64,000 nucleotides of DNA. It comes from Glandiceps talaboti (Eukaryota > Hemichordata > Enteropneusta > Spengelidae). Both the position numbers and the translations under genes were made by a program. The notes below the pieces were generated by a model. It saw only the letters and a program-made list of their open reading frames with translations. It was not told the DNA's origin and made no database searches. This document shows, piece by piece, positions 1 through 12,956 of this stretch. Every line of letters starts with the position of its first letter. The stretch's first letter is position 1. Location: contig NC_135556.1 of NCBI RefSeq assembly GCF_964340395.1, positions 67,001 through 131,000 on the forward strand. Reading direction: 5' to 3'.

Positions 1-2428
1 TCAAAACCAATCAAATTTGGTCAAAACCTGTCCAAACCTTTCAACACCGGTCCAAACCGGTCAAAAACCAGTGCAAACAAGTCAAAACTGATCAAAACCA
101 ATCAACACTGGTTTTAAACCGGTCAAAACTGATCAAAACTGGTCAAAACCTGTGCAAACAACTCAAAACCCGTCAAAACCTGTCCAAACATGTCAAAACC
201 GGTCCAAACCGGTCCAAAACCTATCCAAACCGGTCCAAAACAGTGCAAACAAGTCAAAACTGATCAAAACCAGTCAACACTGGTTTTAAACCGGTCAAAA
301 CTGATCTAAACTGGTCAAAACCTGTCAAAACCGGTTCAAACCTGTCGAAACCTATCGAAACCAGTCCAAAACTGGTGCAAACAAGTCAAAACCGATCAAA
401 ACCAGTCAACACAGGTTTAAAACCGGTCAAAACTGATCAAAACTGGTCAAAACCTGTCGCAAACCGGTTTAAAACAAGTGAAAACTGGTCAAAACCTGTG
501 CAAACCTGTCAAACCGGTCCAAAACGGTCAAAAATAGGTGCAAACAACTCAAAACCCCTCAAAACCAATCAAATTTGGTCAAAACCTGTCCAAACCTTTC
601 AACACCGGTCCAAACCGGTCAAAAACCAGTGCAAACAAGTCAAAACTGATCAAAACCAATCAACACTGGTTTTAAACCGGTCAAAACTGATCAAAACTGG
701 TCAAAACCTGTGCAAACAACTCAAAACCCGTCAAAACCTGTCCAAACCTGTCAAAACCGGTCCAAAACCTATCCAAACCTGTCCAAAACCAGTGCAAACA
801 AGTCAAAACTGATCAAAACCAGTCAATACCGGTTTAAAACTGGTCAAAACCAGTCCAAACCTGTCCAAACTGGTCTAAATGGGTCGGAAAACTGTCAAAA
901 CTGGTCAAAACCTGTCAAAACTGGTTCAAACCTGTCGAAACCTATCGAAACCATTCCCAAACTGGTGAAAACAAGTCAAAACTGATCAAAACCAGTCAAC
1001 ACCGGTTTAAAACCAGTGAAAACTGGTCAAAACCTTTCGCAAACCGGTTTAAAACCAGTTAAATCTGGTCAAAACCTGTCCAAACCTATCAAAACCGGTC
1101 CAAAACCTATCCAAACCTGTCCAAAACCAGTGCAAACAAGTCAAAACTGATCAAAACCAGTCAATACCTGTTTAAAACCGGTCAAAACTGATCAAAACTA
1201 GTCAAAACCTGTCAAAATCGGTTCAAACCTGTCGAAACCTATCGAAACCAGTCCAAAACTGGTGCAAACAAGTCAAAACCGATCAAAACCAGTCAACACA
1301 GGTTTAAAACTGGTCAAAACTGATCAAAACTGGTCAACACCTGTGCAAACCTGTCAAACCGGTCCAAACCGGTCAAAAATAGGTGCAAACAACTCAAATC
1401 CCATCAAAACTTGTCAAAACCTGTCAAAACCTTTCAAAACCGGTCCAAATCGGTCGAAAACCAAGTGAAAACTGGTCAAAACTGGTCCAAACCTGTCCAA
1501 ACCTGTCCAAACAGGTCTAAATGGGTCGGAAAACTGTCAAAACTGGTCAAAACCTGTCAAAACCGGTTCAAACCTGTCGAAACCTATCGAAACCAGTCCA
1601 AAACTGGTGCAAACAAGTCAAAACAGATCAAAACCAGTCAACACAGGTTTAAAACCGGTCAAAACTGATCAAAACTGGTCAAAACCTGTCGCAAACCGGT
1701 TTAAAACAAGTGAAAACTGGTCAAAACCTGTGCAAACCTGTCAAACCGGTCCAAAACGGTCAAAAATAGGTGCAAACAACTCAAAACCCCTCAAAACCAA
1801 TCAAATTTGGTCAAAACCTGTCCAAACCTTTCAACACCGGTCCAAACCGGTCAAAAACCAGTGCAAACAAGTCAAAACTGATCAAAACCAATCAACACTG
1901 GTTTTAAACCGGTCAAAACTGATCAAAACTGGTCAAAACCTGTGCAAACAACTCAAAACCCGTCAAAACCTGTCCAAACCTGTCAAAACCGGTCCAAAAC
2001 CTATCCAAACCTGTCCAAAACCAGTCAATACCGGTTTAAAACCGGTCAAAACTGATCAAAACTAGTCAAAACCTGTCAAAATCGGTTCAAACCTGTCGAA
2101 ACCCATCGAAACCAGTCCAAAACTGGTGCAAACAAGTCAAAACCGATCAAAACCAGTCAACACAGGTTTAAAACTGGTCAAAACTGATCAAAACTGGTCA
2201 ACACCTGTGCAAACCTGTCAAACCGGTCCAAACCGGTCAAAAATAGGTGCAAACAACTCAAATCCCATCAAAACTTGTCAAAACCTGTCAAAACCTTTCA
2301 AAACCGGTCCAAATCGGTCGAAAACCAAGTGAAAACTGGTCAAAACTGGTCCAAACCTGTCCAAACCTGTCCAAACAGGTCTAAATGGGTCGGAAAACTG
2401 TCAAAACTGGTCAAAACCTGTTAAAACC
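1..2428. repeat. Type A segment, duplicated 10.5 kb downstream
   Basis: This stretch matches 10,529-12,956 at a constant offset of 10,528 bp, with no difference noticed in the parts compared. The match extends to the left edge of the window and ends at base 2,428, where one copy continues into ggttc and the other into tgtcc. Internally it holds two starts of the type A module (1,262 and 2,126, 864 bp apart), recognised by tggtcaacacctgtgcaaac. The type A landmark aaatgggtcggaaaac also occurs several times. Bases of about 19-840 match a third time at about 8,360-9,181. Confidence 0.85.
2030..2046. repeat. 17-bp dyad ACCGGTTTAAAACCGGT, recurring
   Basis: Two exact 8-base arms (ACCGGTTT and AAACCGGT) flank one central A. 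The same dyad is present at 5,104-5,120, 37,215-37,231 and many other places after agtcaatacc or agtcaacacc. A shorter perfect palindrome, AAACCGGTTT, occurs wherever cgcaaaccggttt is found (for example near 470). These are the points in the module where the unit reads TTTAAA in place of TCAAAA, giving locally two-fold symmetric sites within a one-directional array. Confidence 0.75.
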
Positions 2429-2720
2429 GGTTCAAACCTGTCGAAACCTATCGAAACTAGTCCAAAACTCATGCAAACAAGTCAAAACCGATTAAAACAA
2501 GTCAACACAGGTTTAAAACCGGTCAAAACTGATCAAAACTGGTCAAAACCTGTGCAAACATATTAAAACCGGTCCAAAACCGGTCCAAACCGGTCCAAAC
2601 CTGTCCAAAACCATTCCAAACCGGTCACAACCTATCCAAACCGGTCCACAACCATTGCAAACAAGACAAAAAAGGTCAAAACCTGTCCATACCGGTTTTA
2701 AACCAGTCAAATCCGATCAT
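2429..2720. repeat. Transition from type A to M-block repeats
   Basis: After the type A match ends, the sequence resembles 3,600-3,700; both share the private variant actagtccaaaactcatgc. It then enters the upstream part of the first M landmark at 2,552. It is made only of decamer variants, with nothing gene-like. Confidence 0.7.
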
Positions 2721-2780
2721 AATTAGTTAAAACATAAACAATACTGTCAAAACCCGACCAAACCGCAAACCGATCGACAC

Positions 2781-2940
2781 CTGTCCAAACCTGTTCTGTA
2801 CAGGTTTAAATGAGTCAAAACCTGTGCAAACCTGTCCAAACGGTCCAAACCGGTGGACACCTGTCCAAACCTGTTCTGTACAGGTTTAAATGAGTCAAAA
2901 CATGTGCAAACCTGCCCAAATGGTCCAAACCGGTCGAAAA
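2781..2940. repeat. 80-bp tag doublet inside the M block
   Basis: The tag ctgttctgta occurs at 2,791 and again at 2,871, an exact 80 bp period. The first copy follows cgatcgac and is followed by aaaacctgtgc. The second follows cggtggac and is followed by aaaacatgtgc, so the two copies can be told apart. Doublets of this form follow 17 of the 31 full anchors; later doublets carry cggtcgac in place of cggtggac before copy two. Other M blocks have a single tag (anchors 36,085; 38,467; 41,576; 45,693; 51,841; 52,631; 53,516; 59,503; 62,589; 63,632). Confidence 0.85.
2787..2807. repeat. Inverted repeat (hairpin-capable) in the M tag
   Basis: Two 8-base arms, AAACCTGT and ACAGGTTT, are exact reverse complements separated by the five bases TCTGT. 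The spacer overlaps an 8-base palindrome, CTGTACAG. The same element recurs in nearly every M tag, for example 80 bp later at 2,867. Some copies have lost arm pairing: the one near 29,307 has a cttgtt arm, those near 36,954 and 51,902 read tacatg, and 51,902, 53,587, 59,573, 62,659 and 63,702 begin cagttctg. Whether it extrudes or binds protein is unknown. Confidence 0.8.
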
Positions 2941-4397
2941 CATATCCAAGGCGGACCAAAACTGGTGAAAATGAGTCAATATCGGTCAAAACCTTCCAAA
3001 TTGGTTATAAACAGGTGAAAACAGATCAAAACTGGTCAAAACCTGTCAAAACTGGTTCAAACCTGTCGAAACCTATCGAAACCATTCCCAAACTGGTGAA
3101 AACAAGTCAAAACTGATCAAAACCAGTCAATACCGGTTTAAACCTGGTCAAAACTGATCAAAACTAGTCAAACCTGTCCAAAATAGGTGCAAACAAGTCA
3201 AAACCGATCAAAACAAGTCAACACCGGTTTAAAACCGGTCAAACCTGATCAAAACTGGTCAAAATCTGTGCAAACCTGTCAAACCGATCCAAACTAGTCA
3301 AAAATAGGTGCAAACAACTCAAAACCCGTCAAAACCGATCAAAACTTGTCAAAACCTGTCGCAAACCGGTTTAAACCTATCCAAACCTGTGCAAAATAGG
3401 TGCAAACAACTCAAAACCAGTCAATACCTGTCAAAACCTGTCAAAACCGGTCCAAACCGGTCCAAAACCTATCCAAACCGGTCCAAAACCAGTGCAAACA
3501 AGTCAAAACTGATCAAAACCAGTCAACACTGGTTTAAAACCGGTCAAAACTGATCTAAACTGGTCAAAACCTGTCAAAACCGGTTCAAACCTGTCGAAAC
3601 CTATCGAAACTAGTCCAAAACTCATGCAAACAAGTCAAAACCGATTAAAACAAGTCAACACAGGTTTAAAACCGGTCAAAACTGATCAAAACTGGTCAAA
3701 ACCTGTCGCAAACCGGTTTAAAACAAGTGAAAACTGGTCAAAACCTATGCAAACCTGTCAAACCGGTCCAAACCGGTCAAAAATCAAACAACTCAAAACC
3801 CGTCAAAACAACTCAAAACCCGTCAAAACCTGTCCAAACCTGTCCAAACCGGTCCAAACCGGTCAAAAACCCAATCAAACTTGTCCAAAACCAGTGCAAA
3901 CAAGTCAAAACTGATCAAAACCAGTCAAAACAGGTTTAAAACCGGTCAAAACTGATCAAAACTGGTCAAAACCTGTCACAAACCGGTTTAAAACAAGTGC
4001 AAACTGGTCAAAACCTGTGCAAACCTGTCAAACCGGTCCAAAACGGTCAAAAATAGGTGCAAACAACTCAAAACCCGTCAAAATCTATCAAAACTTGTCA
4101 AAACCTGTCCAAACCTTTCAAAACCGGTCCAAACCGGTCGAAAACCAGTGCAAACAAGTCAAAACTGATCAAAATCAGTCAACACTGGTTTTAAATCGGT
4201 CAAAACTGATCAAAACTGGTCAAAACCTGTGCAAACATATCAAAACCGGTCCAAAACCTGTCCAAACCGGTCCAAACCTGTCCAAAACCATTCCAAACCG
4301 GTCACAACCTGTCCAAACCGGTCCACAACCATTGCAAACAAGACAAAAAAGGTCAAAACCTGTCCATACCGGTTTTAAACCAGTCAAATCCGATCAT

Positions 4398-5931
4398 AAT
4401 TAGTTAAAACATAAACAATACTGTCAAAACCCGACCAAACCGCAAACCGATCGACACCTGTCCAAACCTGTTCTGTACAGGTTTAAATGAGTCAAAACCT
4501 GTGCAAACCTGTCCAAACGGTCCAAACCGGTGGACACCTGTCCAAACCTGTTCTGTACAGGTTTAAATGAGTCAAAACATGTGCAAACCTGTCCAAACGG
4601 TCCAAACCGGTCGAAAACCTATCCAAGGCGGACCAAAACTGGTGAAAATGAGTCAATATCGGTCAAAACCTTCCAAATTGGTTATAGACAGGTGAAAACA
4701 GATCAAAACTGGTCAAAATCTGTGCAAACCTGTCAAACCGGTCCAAACTGGTCAAAAATAGGTGCAAAACCCTTCAAAACCGATCAAAACTTGTCAAAAC
4801 CTGTCGCAAACCTGTTTAAACCTATCCAAACCTGTCCAAAATAGGTGCAAACAACTCAAAACCAGTCAAAACCTGTCAAAACCTGTCAAAACCGGTCCAA
4901 ACCGGTCCAAAACCTATCCAAACCGGTCCAAAACCATTGCAAACAAGTCAAAACTGATCAAAACCTTCCAAATTGGTTATAGACAGGTGAAAACAGATCA
5001 AAACTGGTCAAAACCTGTCAAAATTGGTTCAAACCTGTCGAAACCTATCGAAACCATTCCCAAACTGGTGAAAACAAGTCAAAACTGATCAAAACCAGTC
5101 AATACCGGTTTAAAACCGGTCAAAACTGATCAAAATTAGTCAAACCTGTCCAAAATAGGTGCAAACAAGTCAAAACCGATCAAAACAAGTCAACACCGGT
5201 TTAAAACCGGTCAAACCTGATCAAAACTGGTCAAAATCTGTCGCAAACCGGTTTAAAACAAGTGAAAACTGGTCAAAACCTATGCAAACCTGTCAAACCG
5301 GTCCAAACCGGTCAAAAATCAAACAACTCAAAACCCGTCAAAACAACTCAAAACCCGTCAAAACCTTCCAAACCTGTCCAAACCGGTCCAAACCGGTCAA
5401 AAACCCAATCAAACTTGTCCAAAACCAGTGCAAACAAGTCAAAACTGATCAAAACCAGTCAAAACAAGTTTAAAACCGGTCAAAACTGATCAAAACTGGT
5501 CAAAACCTGTCACAAACCGGTTTAAAACAAGTGCAAACTGGTCAAAACCTGTGCAAACCTGTCAAACCGGTCCAAAACGGTCAAAAATAGGTGCAAACAA
5601 CTCAAAACCCGTCAAAATCTATCAAAACTTGTCAAAACCTGTCCAAACCTTTCAAAACCGGTCCAAACCGGTCGAAAACCAGTGCAAACAAGTCAAAACT
5701 GATCAAAATCAGTCAACACTGGTTTTAAATCGGTCAAAACTGATCAAAACTGGTCAAAACCTGTGCAAACATATCAAAACCGGTCCAAAACCTGTCCAAA
5801 CCGGTCCAAACCTGAACAAAACCATTCCAAACCGGTCACAACCTGTCCAAACCGGTCCACAACCATTGCAAACAAGACAAAAAAGGTCAAAACCTGTCCA
5901 TACCGGTTTTAAACCAGTCAAATCCGATCAT
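4398..5931. repeat. M-type HOR copy 2 (1,534 bp)
   Basis: This is the second tandem copy of the preceding unit. It carries the variant ggttatagacagg near 4,680 and again near 4,976, where part of the M 3' end has been reused inside the unit. This variant is also shared with the third copy (6,217 and 6,512), so copies 2 and 3 are closer to each other than to copy 1. Confidence 0.8.
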
Positions 5932-7016
5932 AATTAGTTAAAACATAAACAATACTGTCAAAACCCGACCAAACCGCAAACCGATCGACACCTGTCCAAA
6001 CCTGTTCTGTACAGGTTTAAATGAGTCAAAACCTGTGCAAACCTGTCCAAACGGTCCAAACCGGTGGACACCTGTCCAAACCTGTTCTGTACAGGTTTAA
6101 ATGAGTCAAAACATGTGCAAACCTGTCCAAACGGTCCAAACCGGTCTAAAACCTATCCAAGGCGGACCAAAACTGGTGAAAATGAGTCAATATCGGTCAA
6201 AACCTTCCAAATTGGTTATAGACAGGTGAAAACAGATCAAAACTGGTCAAAATCTGTGCAAACCTGTCAAACCGGTCCAAACTGGTCAAAAATAGGTGCA
6301 AACAACTCAAAACCCGTCAAAACCGATCAAAACTTGTCAAAACCTGTCGCAAACCGGTTTAAACCTATCCAAACCTGTCCAAAATAGGTGCAAACAACTC
6401 AAAACCAGTCAAAACCTGTCAAAACCTGTCAAAACCGGTCCAAACCGGTCCAAAACCTATCCAAAGCGGTCCAAAACCAGTGCAAACAAGTCAAAACTGA
6501 TCAGAACCTTCCAAATTGGTTATAGACAGGTGAAAACAGATCAAAACTGGTCAAAACCTGTCAAAATTGGTTCAAACCTGTCGAAACCTATGGAAACCAT
6601 TCCCAAACTGGTGAAAACAAGTCAAAACTGATCAAAACCAGTCAATACCGGTTTAAAACCGGTCAAAACTGATCAAAACTAGTCAAACCAGTCTAAAATA
6701 GGTGCAAACAAGTCAAAACCGATCAAAACAAGTCAACACCGGTTTAAAACCGGTCAAACCTGATCAAAACTGGTCAAAATCTGTGCAAACCTGTCAAACC
6801 GTTCCAAACTGGTCAAAAATAGGTGCAAACAACTCAAAACCCGTCAAAACCGATCAAAACTTGTCAAAACCTGTCGCAAACGGGTTTAAACCTATCCAAA
6901 CCTGTCCAAAATATGTGCAAACAACTCAAAACCAGTCAAAACCTGTCAAAACCGGTCCAAACCGGTCCAAAACCTATCCAAACCTGTCCAAAACCAGTGC
7001 AAACAAGTCAAAACTG
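5932..7016. repeat. M-type HOR copy 3, partial, grading into type A
   Basis: It follows copy 2 at an offset of 1,534 bp up to roughly 6,690. It then departs at caaaatctgtgc, where copy 2 has caaaatctgtcgc. By about 7,020 the sequence is type A again (ataccggtttaaaaccgg, then the module starting at 7,129). A stretch near 29,571-29,940 resembles 6,702-7,050, the only other place with this transition sequence next to type A. Confidence 0.7.
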
Positions 7017-8359
7017 ATCAAAACCAGTCAATACCGGTTTAAAACCGGTCAAAACTGATCAAAACTAGTCAAAACCTGTCAAAATCGGTTCAAACCTGTC
7101 GAAACCTATCGAAACCAGTCCAAAACTGGTGCAAACAAGTCAAAACCGATCAAAACCAGTCAACACAGGTTTAAAACCGGTCAAAACTGATCAAAACTGG
7201 TCAACACCTGTGCAAACCTGTCAAACCGGTCCAAACCGGTCAAAAATAGGTGCAAACAACTCAAATCCCATCAAAACTTGTCAAAACCAGTCAAAACCTT
7301 TCAAAACCGGTCCAAATCGGTCGAAAACCAAGTGAAAACTGGTCAAAACTGGTCCAAACCTGTCCAAACCTGCCCAAACTGGTCTAAATGGGTCGGAAAA
7401 CTGTCAAAACTGGTCAAAATCTGTCAAAACTGGTTCAAACCTGTCGAAACCTATCGAAACCATTCCCAAACTGGTGAAAACAAGTCAAAACTGATCAAAA
7501 CCAGTCAACACCGGTTTAAAACCAGTGAAAACTGGTCAAAACCTTTCGCAAACCGGTTTAAAACCAGTTAAATCTGGTCAAAACCTGTCCAAACCTTTCA
7601 ACACCGGTCCAAACCGGTCAAAAACCAGTGCAAACAAGTCAAAACTGATCAAAACCAATCAACACTAGTTTTAAACCGGTCAAAACTGATCAAAACTGGT
7701 CAAAACCTGTGCAAACAACTCAAAACCCGTCAAAACCTGTCCAAACCTGTCAAAACCGGTCCAAAACCTATCCAAACCGGTCCAAAACCAGTGCAAACAA
7801 GTCAAAACTGATCAAAACCAGTCAATACCGGTTTAAAACCGGTCAAAACTGATCAAAACTAGTCAAAACCTGTCAAAATCGGTTCAAACCTGTCGAAACC
7901 TATCGAAACCAGTCCAAAACTGGTGCAAACAAGTCAAAACCGATCAAAACCAGTCAACACAGGTTTAAAACTGGTCAAAACTGATCAAAACTGGTCAACA
8001 CCTGTGCAAACCTGTCAAACCGGTCCAAACCGGGCAAAAATAGGTGCAAACAACTCAAATCCCATCAAAACTTGTCAAAACCTGTCAAAACCTTTCAAAA
8101 CCGGTCCAAATCGGTCGAAAACCAAGTGAAAACTGGTCAAAACTGGTCCAAACCTGTCCAAACTGGTCTAAATGGGTCGGAAAACTGTCAAAACTGGTCA
8201 AAACCTGTCAAAACTGGTTCAAACCTGTCGAAACCTATCGAAACCATTCCCAAACTGGTGAAAACAAGTCAAAACTGATCAAAACCAGTCAACACCGGTT
8301 TAAAACCAGTGAAAACTGGTCAAAACCTTTCGCAAACCGGTTTAAAACCAGTTAAATCT

Positions 8360-9181
8360 GGTCAAAACCTGTCCAAACCTTTCAACACCGGTCCAAACCG
8401 GTCAAAAACCAGTGCAAACAAGTCAAAACTGATCAAAACCAATCAACACTGGTTTTAAACCGGTCAAAACTGATCAAAACTGGTCAAAACCTGTGCAAAC
8501 AACTCAAAACCCGTCAAAACCTGTCCAAACATGTCAAAACCGGTCCAAACCGGTCCAAAACCTATCCAAACCGGTCCAAAACAGTGCAAACAAGTCAAAA
8601 CTGATCAAAACCAGTCAACACTGGTTTTAAACCGGTCAAAACTGATCTAAACTGGTCAAAACCTGTCAAAACCGGTTCAAACCTGTCGAAACCTATCGAA
8701 ACCAGTCCAAAACTGGTGCAAACAAGTCAAAACCGATCAAAACCAGTCAACACAGGTTTAAAACCGGTCAAAACTGATCAAAACTGGTCAAAACCTGTCG
8801 CAAACCGGTTTAAAACAAGTGAAAACTGGTCAAAACCTGTGCAAACCTGTCAAACCGGTCCAAAACGGTCAAAAATAGGTGCAAACAACTCAAAACCCCT
8901 CAAAACCAATCAAATTTGGTCAAAACCTGTCCAAACCTTTCAACACCGGTCCAAACCGGTCAAAAACCAGTGCAAACAAGTCAAAACTGATCAAAACCAA
9001 TCAACACTGGTTTTAAACCGGTCAAAACTGATCAAAACTGGTCAAAACCTGTGCAAACAACTCAAAACCCGTCAAAACCTGTCCAAACCTGTCAAAACCG
9101 GTCCAAAACCTATCCAAACCTGTCCAAAACCAGTGCAAACAAGTCAAAACTGATCAAAACCAGTCAATACCGGTTTAAAAC
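8360..9181. repeat. Copy of window bases about 19-840
   Basis: The offset is 8,341 bp (8,716 against 375). The match breaks on the right where this copy continues ccggtcaaaactgatc and the other continues tggtcaaaaccagtcc. On the left it breaks where this copy has aaatctggtc and the other aaatttggtc. Confidence 0.75.
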
Positions 9182-10528
9182 CGGTCAAAACTGATCAAAA
9201 CTAGTCAAAACCTGTCAAAATCGTTTCAAACCTGTCGAAACCTATCGAAACCAGTCCAAAACTGGTGCAAACAAGTCAAAACCGATCAAAACCAGTCAAC
9301 ACAGGTTTAAAACTGGTCAAAACTGATCAAAACTGGTCAACACCTGTGCAAACCTGTCAAACCGGTCCAAACTGGTCAAAAATAGGTGCAAACAACTCAA
9401 ATCCCATCAAAACTTGTCAAAACCTGTCAAAACCTTTCAAAACCGGTCCAAATCGGTCGAAAACCAAGTGAAAACTGGTCAAAACTGGTCAAAACCTGTC
9501 CAAACCTGTCCAAACTGGTCTAAATGGGTCGGAAAACTGTCAAAACTGGTCAAAACCTGTCAAAACTGGTTCAAACCTGTCGAAACCTATCGAAACCATT
9601 CCCAAACTGGTGAAAACAAGTCAAAACTGATCAAAACCAGTCAACACCGGTTTAAAACCAGTGAAAACTGGTCAAAACCTTTCGCAAACCGGTTTAAAAC
9701 CAGTTAAATCTGGTCAAAACCTGTCCAAACCTATCAAAACCGGTCCAAAACCTATCCAAACCTGTCCAAAACCAGTGCAAACAAGTCAAAACTGATCAAA
9801 ACCAGTCAACACAGGTTTAAAACCGGTCCAAACCTGTTCAAAACCTATCCAAACCTGTCCAAAACCAGTGCAAACAAGTCAAAACTGATCAAAACCAGTC
9901 AATACCTGTTTAAAACCGGTCAAAACTGATCAAAACTAGTCAAAACCTGTCAAAATCGGTTCAAACCTGTCGAAACCTATCGAAACCAGTCCAAAACTGG
10001 TGCAAACAAGTCAAAACCGATCAAAACCAGTCAACACAGGTTTAAAACTGGTCAAAACTGATCAAAACTGGTCAACACCTGTGCAAACCTGTCAAACCGG
10101 TCCAAACCGGTCAAAAATAGGTGCAAACAACTCAAATCCCATCAAAACTTGTCAAAACCTGTCAAAACCTTTCAAAACCGGTCCAAATCGGTCGAAAACC
10201 AAGTGAAAACTGGTCAAAACTGGTCCAAACCTGTCCAAACCTGTCCAAACAGGTCTAAATGGGTCGGAAAACTGTCAAAACTGGTCAAAACCTGTCAAAA
10301 CCGGATCAAACCTGTCGAAACCTATCGAAACCAGTCCAAAACTGGTGCAAACAAGTCAAAACAGATCAAAACCAGTCAACACAGGTTTAAAACCGGTCAA
10401 AACTGATCAAAACTGGTCAAAACCTGTCGCAAACCGGTTTAAAACAAGTGAAAACTGGTCAAAACCTGTGCAAACCTGTCAAACCGGTCCAAAACGGTCA
10501 AAAATAGGTGCAAACAACTCAAAACCCC

Positions 10529-12956
10529 TCAAAACCAATCAAATTTGGTCAAAACCTGTCCAAACCTTTCAACACCGGTCCAAACCGGTCAAAAACCAGT
10601 GCAAACAAGTCAAAACTGATCAAAACCAATCAACACTGGTTTTAAACCGGTCAAAACTGATCAAAACTGGTCAAAACCTGTGCAAACAACTCAAAACCCG
10701 TCAAAACCTGTCCAAACATGTCAAAACCGGTCCAAACCGGTCCAAAACCTATCCAAACCGGTCCAAAACAGTGCAAACAAGTCAAAACTGATCAAAACCA
10801 GTCAACACTGGTTTTAAACCGGTCAAAACTGATCTAAACTGGTCAAAACCTGTCAAAACCGGTTCAAACCTGTCGAAACCTATCGAAACCAGTCCAAAAC
10901 TGGTGCAAACAAGTCAAAACCGATCAAAACCAGTCAACACAGGTTTAAAACCGGTCAAAACTGATCAAAACTGGTCAAAACCTGTCGCAAACCGGTTTAA
11001 AACAAGTGAAAACTGGTCAAAACCTGTGCAAACCTGTCAAACCGGTCCAAAACGGTCAAAAATAGGTGCAAACAACTCAAAACCCCTCAAAACCAATCAA
11101 ATTTGGTCAAAACCTGTCCAAACCTTTCAACACCGGTCCAAACCGGTCAAAAACCAGTGCAAACAAGTCAAAACTGATCAAAACCAATCAACACTGGTTT
11201 TAAACCGGTCAAAACTGATCAAAACTGGTCAAAACCTGTGCAAACAACTCAAAACCCGTCAAAACCTGTCCAAACCTGTCAAAACCGGTCCAAAACCTAT
11301 CCAAACCTGTCCAAAACCAGTGCAAACAAGTCAAAACTGATCAAAACCAGTCAATACCGGTTTAAAACTGGTCAAAACCAGTCCAAACCTGTCCAAACTG
11401 GTCTAAATGGGTCGGAAAACTGTCAAAACTGGTCAAAACCTGTCAAAACTGGTTCAAACCTGTCGAAACCTATCGAAACCATTCCCAAACTGGTGAAAAC
11501 AAGTCAAAACTGATCAAAACCAGTCAACACCGGTTTAAAACCAGTGAAAACTGGTCAAAACCTTTCGCAAACCGGTTTAAAACCAGTTAAATCTGGTCAA
11601 AACCTGTCCAAACCTATCAAAACCGGTCCAAAACCTATCCAAACCTGTCCAAAACCAGTGCAAACAAGTCAAAACTGATCAAAACCAGTCAATACCTGTT
11701 TAAAACCGGTCAAAACTGATCAAAACTAGTCAAAACCTGTCAAAATCGGTTCAAACCTGTCGAAACCTATCGAAACCAGTCCAAAACTGGTGCAAACAAG
11801 TCAAAACCGATCAAAACCAGTCAACACAGGTTTAAAACTGGTCAAAACTGATCAAAACTGGTCAACACCTGTGCAAACCTGTCAAACCGGTCCAAACCGG
11901 TCAAAAATAGGTGCAAACAACTCAAATCCCATCAAAACTTGTCAAAACCTGTCAAAACCTTTCAAAACCGGTCCAAATCGGTCGAAAACCAAGTGAAAAC
12001 TGGTCAAAACTGGTCCAAACCTGTCCAAACCTGTCCAAACAGGTCTAAATGGGTCGGAAAACTGTCAAAACTGGTCAAAACCTGTCAAAACCGGTTCAAA
12101 CCTGTCGAAACCTATCGAAACCAGTCCAAAACTGGTGCAAACAAGTCAAAACAGATCAAAACCAGTCAACACAGGTTTAAAACCGGTCAAAACTGATCAA
12201 AACTGGTCAAAACCTGTCGCAAACCGGTTTAAAACAAGTGAAAACTGGTCAAAACCTGTGCAAACCTGTCAAACCGGTCCAAAACGGTCAAAAATAGGTG
12301 CAAACAACTCAAAACCCCTCAAAACCAATCAAATTTGGTCAAAACCTGTCCAAACCTTTCAACACCGGTCCAAACCGGTCAAAAACCAGTGCAAACAAGT
12401 CAAAACTGATCAAAACCAATCAACACTGGTTTTAAACCGGTCAAAACTGATCAAAACTGGTCAAAACCTGTGCAAACAACTCAAAACCCGTCAAAACCTG
12501 TCCAAACCTGTCAAAACCGGTCCAAAACCTATCCAAACCTGTCCAAAACCAGTCAATACCGGTTTAAAACCGGTCAAAACTGATCAAAACTAGTCAAAAC
12601 CTGTCAAAATCGGTTCAAACCTGTCGAAACCCATCGAAACCAGTCCAAAACTGGTGCAAACAAGTCAAAACCGATCAAAACCAGTCAACACAGGTTTAAA
12701 ACTGGTCAAAACTGATCAAAACTGGTCAACACCTGTGCAAACCTGTCAAACCGGTCCAAACCGGTCAAAAATAGGTGCAAACAACTCAAATCCCATCAAA
12801 ACTTGTCAAAACCTGTCAAAACCTTTCAAAACCGGTCCAAATCGGTCGAAAACCAAGTGAAAACTGGTCAAAACTGGTCCAAACCTGTCCAAACCTGTCC
12901 AAACAGGTCTAAATGGGTCGGAAAACTGTCAAAACTGGTCAAAACCTGTTAAAACC
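10529..12956. repeat. Second copy of window bases 1-2,428
   Basis: The offset is constant at 10,528 bp for all landmarks compared (375/10,903; 710/11,238; 1,262/11,790; 1,411/11,939; 1,607/12,135; 2,126/12,654). The right breakpoint falls within a decamer: both copies share aaaacctgttaaaacc and then separate. See the finding on long-range duplication. Confidence 0.85.

Larger units (their letters stand above)
2552..3024. repeat. M landmark block, first copy (31 full and 2 partial in window)
   Basis: This is the most recognisable diverged block in the array. It runs from gtgcaaacatat, through the anchor aattagttaaaacataaaca, then a tag holding ctgttctgtacaggt, then ccaaggcggacc, and ends near ggttataaacagg. 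Anchor starts: 2,721; 4,398; 5,932; 25,379; 28,072; 29,236; 30,638; 32,245; 33,271; 34,878; 36,085; 36,884; 38,467; 39,913; 41,576; 43,022; 44,312; 45,693; 47,027; 49,456; 51,841; 52,631; 53,516; 54,294; 54,898; 56,123; 57,388; 59,503; 60,546; 62,589; 63,632. Truncated anchors lie near 48,386 and 50,812. The block keeps the 10 bp column register of the array, so it looks like a diverged decamer run and not an inserted foreign element. No function is assigned. Confidence 0.88.
2721..4397. repeat. M-type HOR copy 1 (1,677 bp)
   Basis: The unit is measured from anchor to anchor. It aligns with the next copy at an offset of about 1,535 bp in its distal part (for example 3,624 against 5,159) and 1,677 bp in its proximal part (2,853 against 4,530). 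One or more net length changes of about 142 bp therefore separate the copies. The unit includes the M tag doublet and a stretch at about 3,785-3,830 where actcaaaacccgtcaaaac is repeated in tandem. Confidence 0.8.

Noticed and set aside
2747-2989. - strand open frames over M blocks (also 44,298-44,492; 48,239-48,436; 50,665-50,862; 51,827-52,009; 55,930-56,112)
   Set aside because: They are mostly stretches where TCCAAAC units and the M tag lack the tga that TCAAAAC gives on the reverse strand. No initiation context or recognisable domain.
2552-3024. M block as a transposon or other insertion
   Set aside because: It keeps the 10 bp register, has no terminal inverted repeats or target-site duplications that I can see, and no coding sequence. 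A diverged decamer run explains it better.
2721-3024. CENP-B box or other known centromere motif
   Set aside because: I looked for the TTCG...CGGG pattern in the M and B landmarks on both strands and saw no convincing match, so centromere identity is not claimed.
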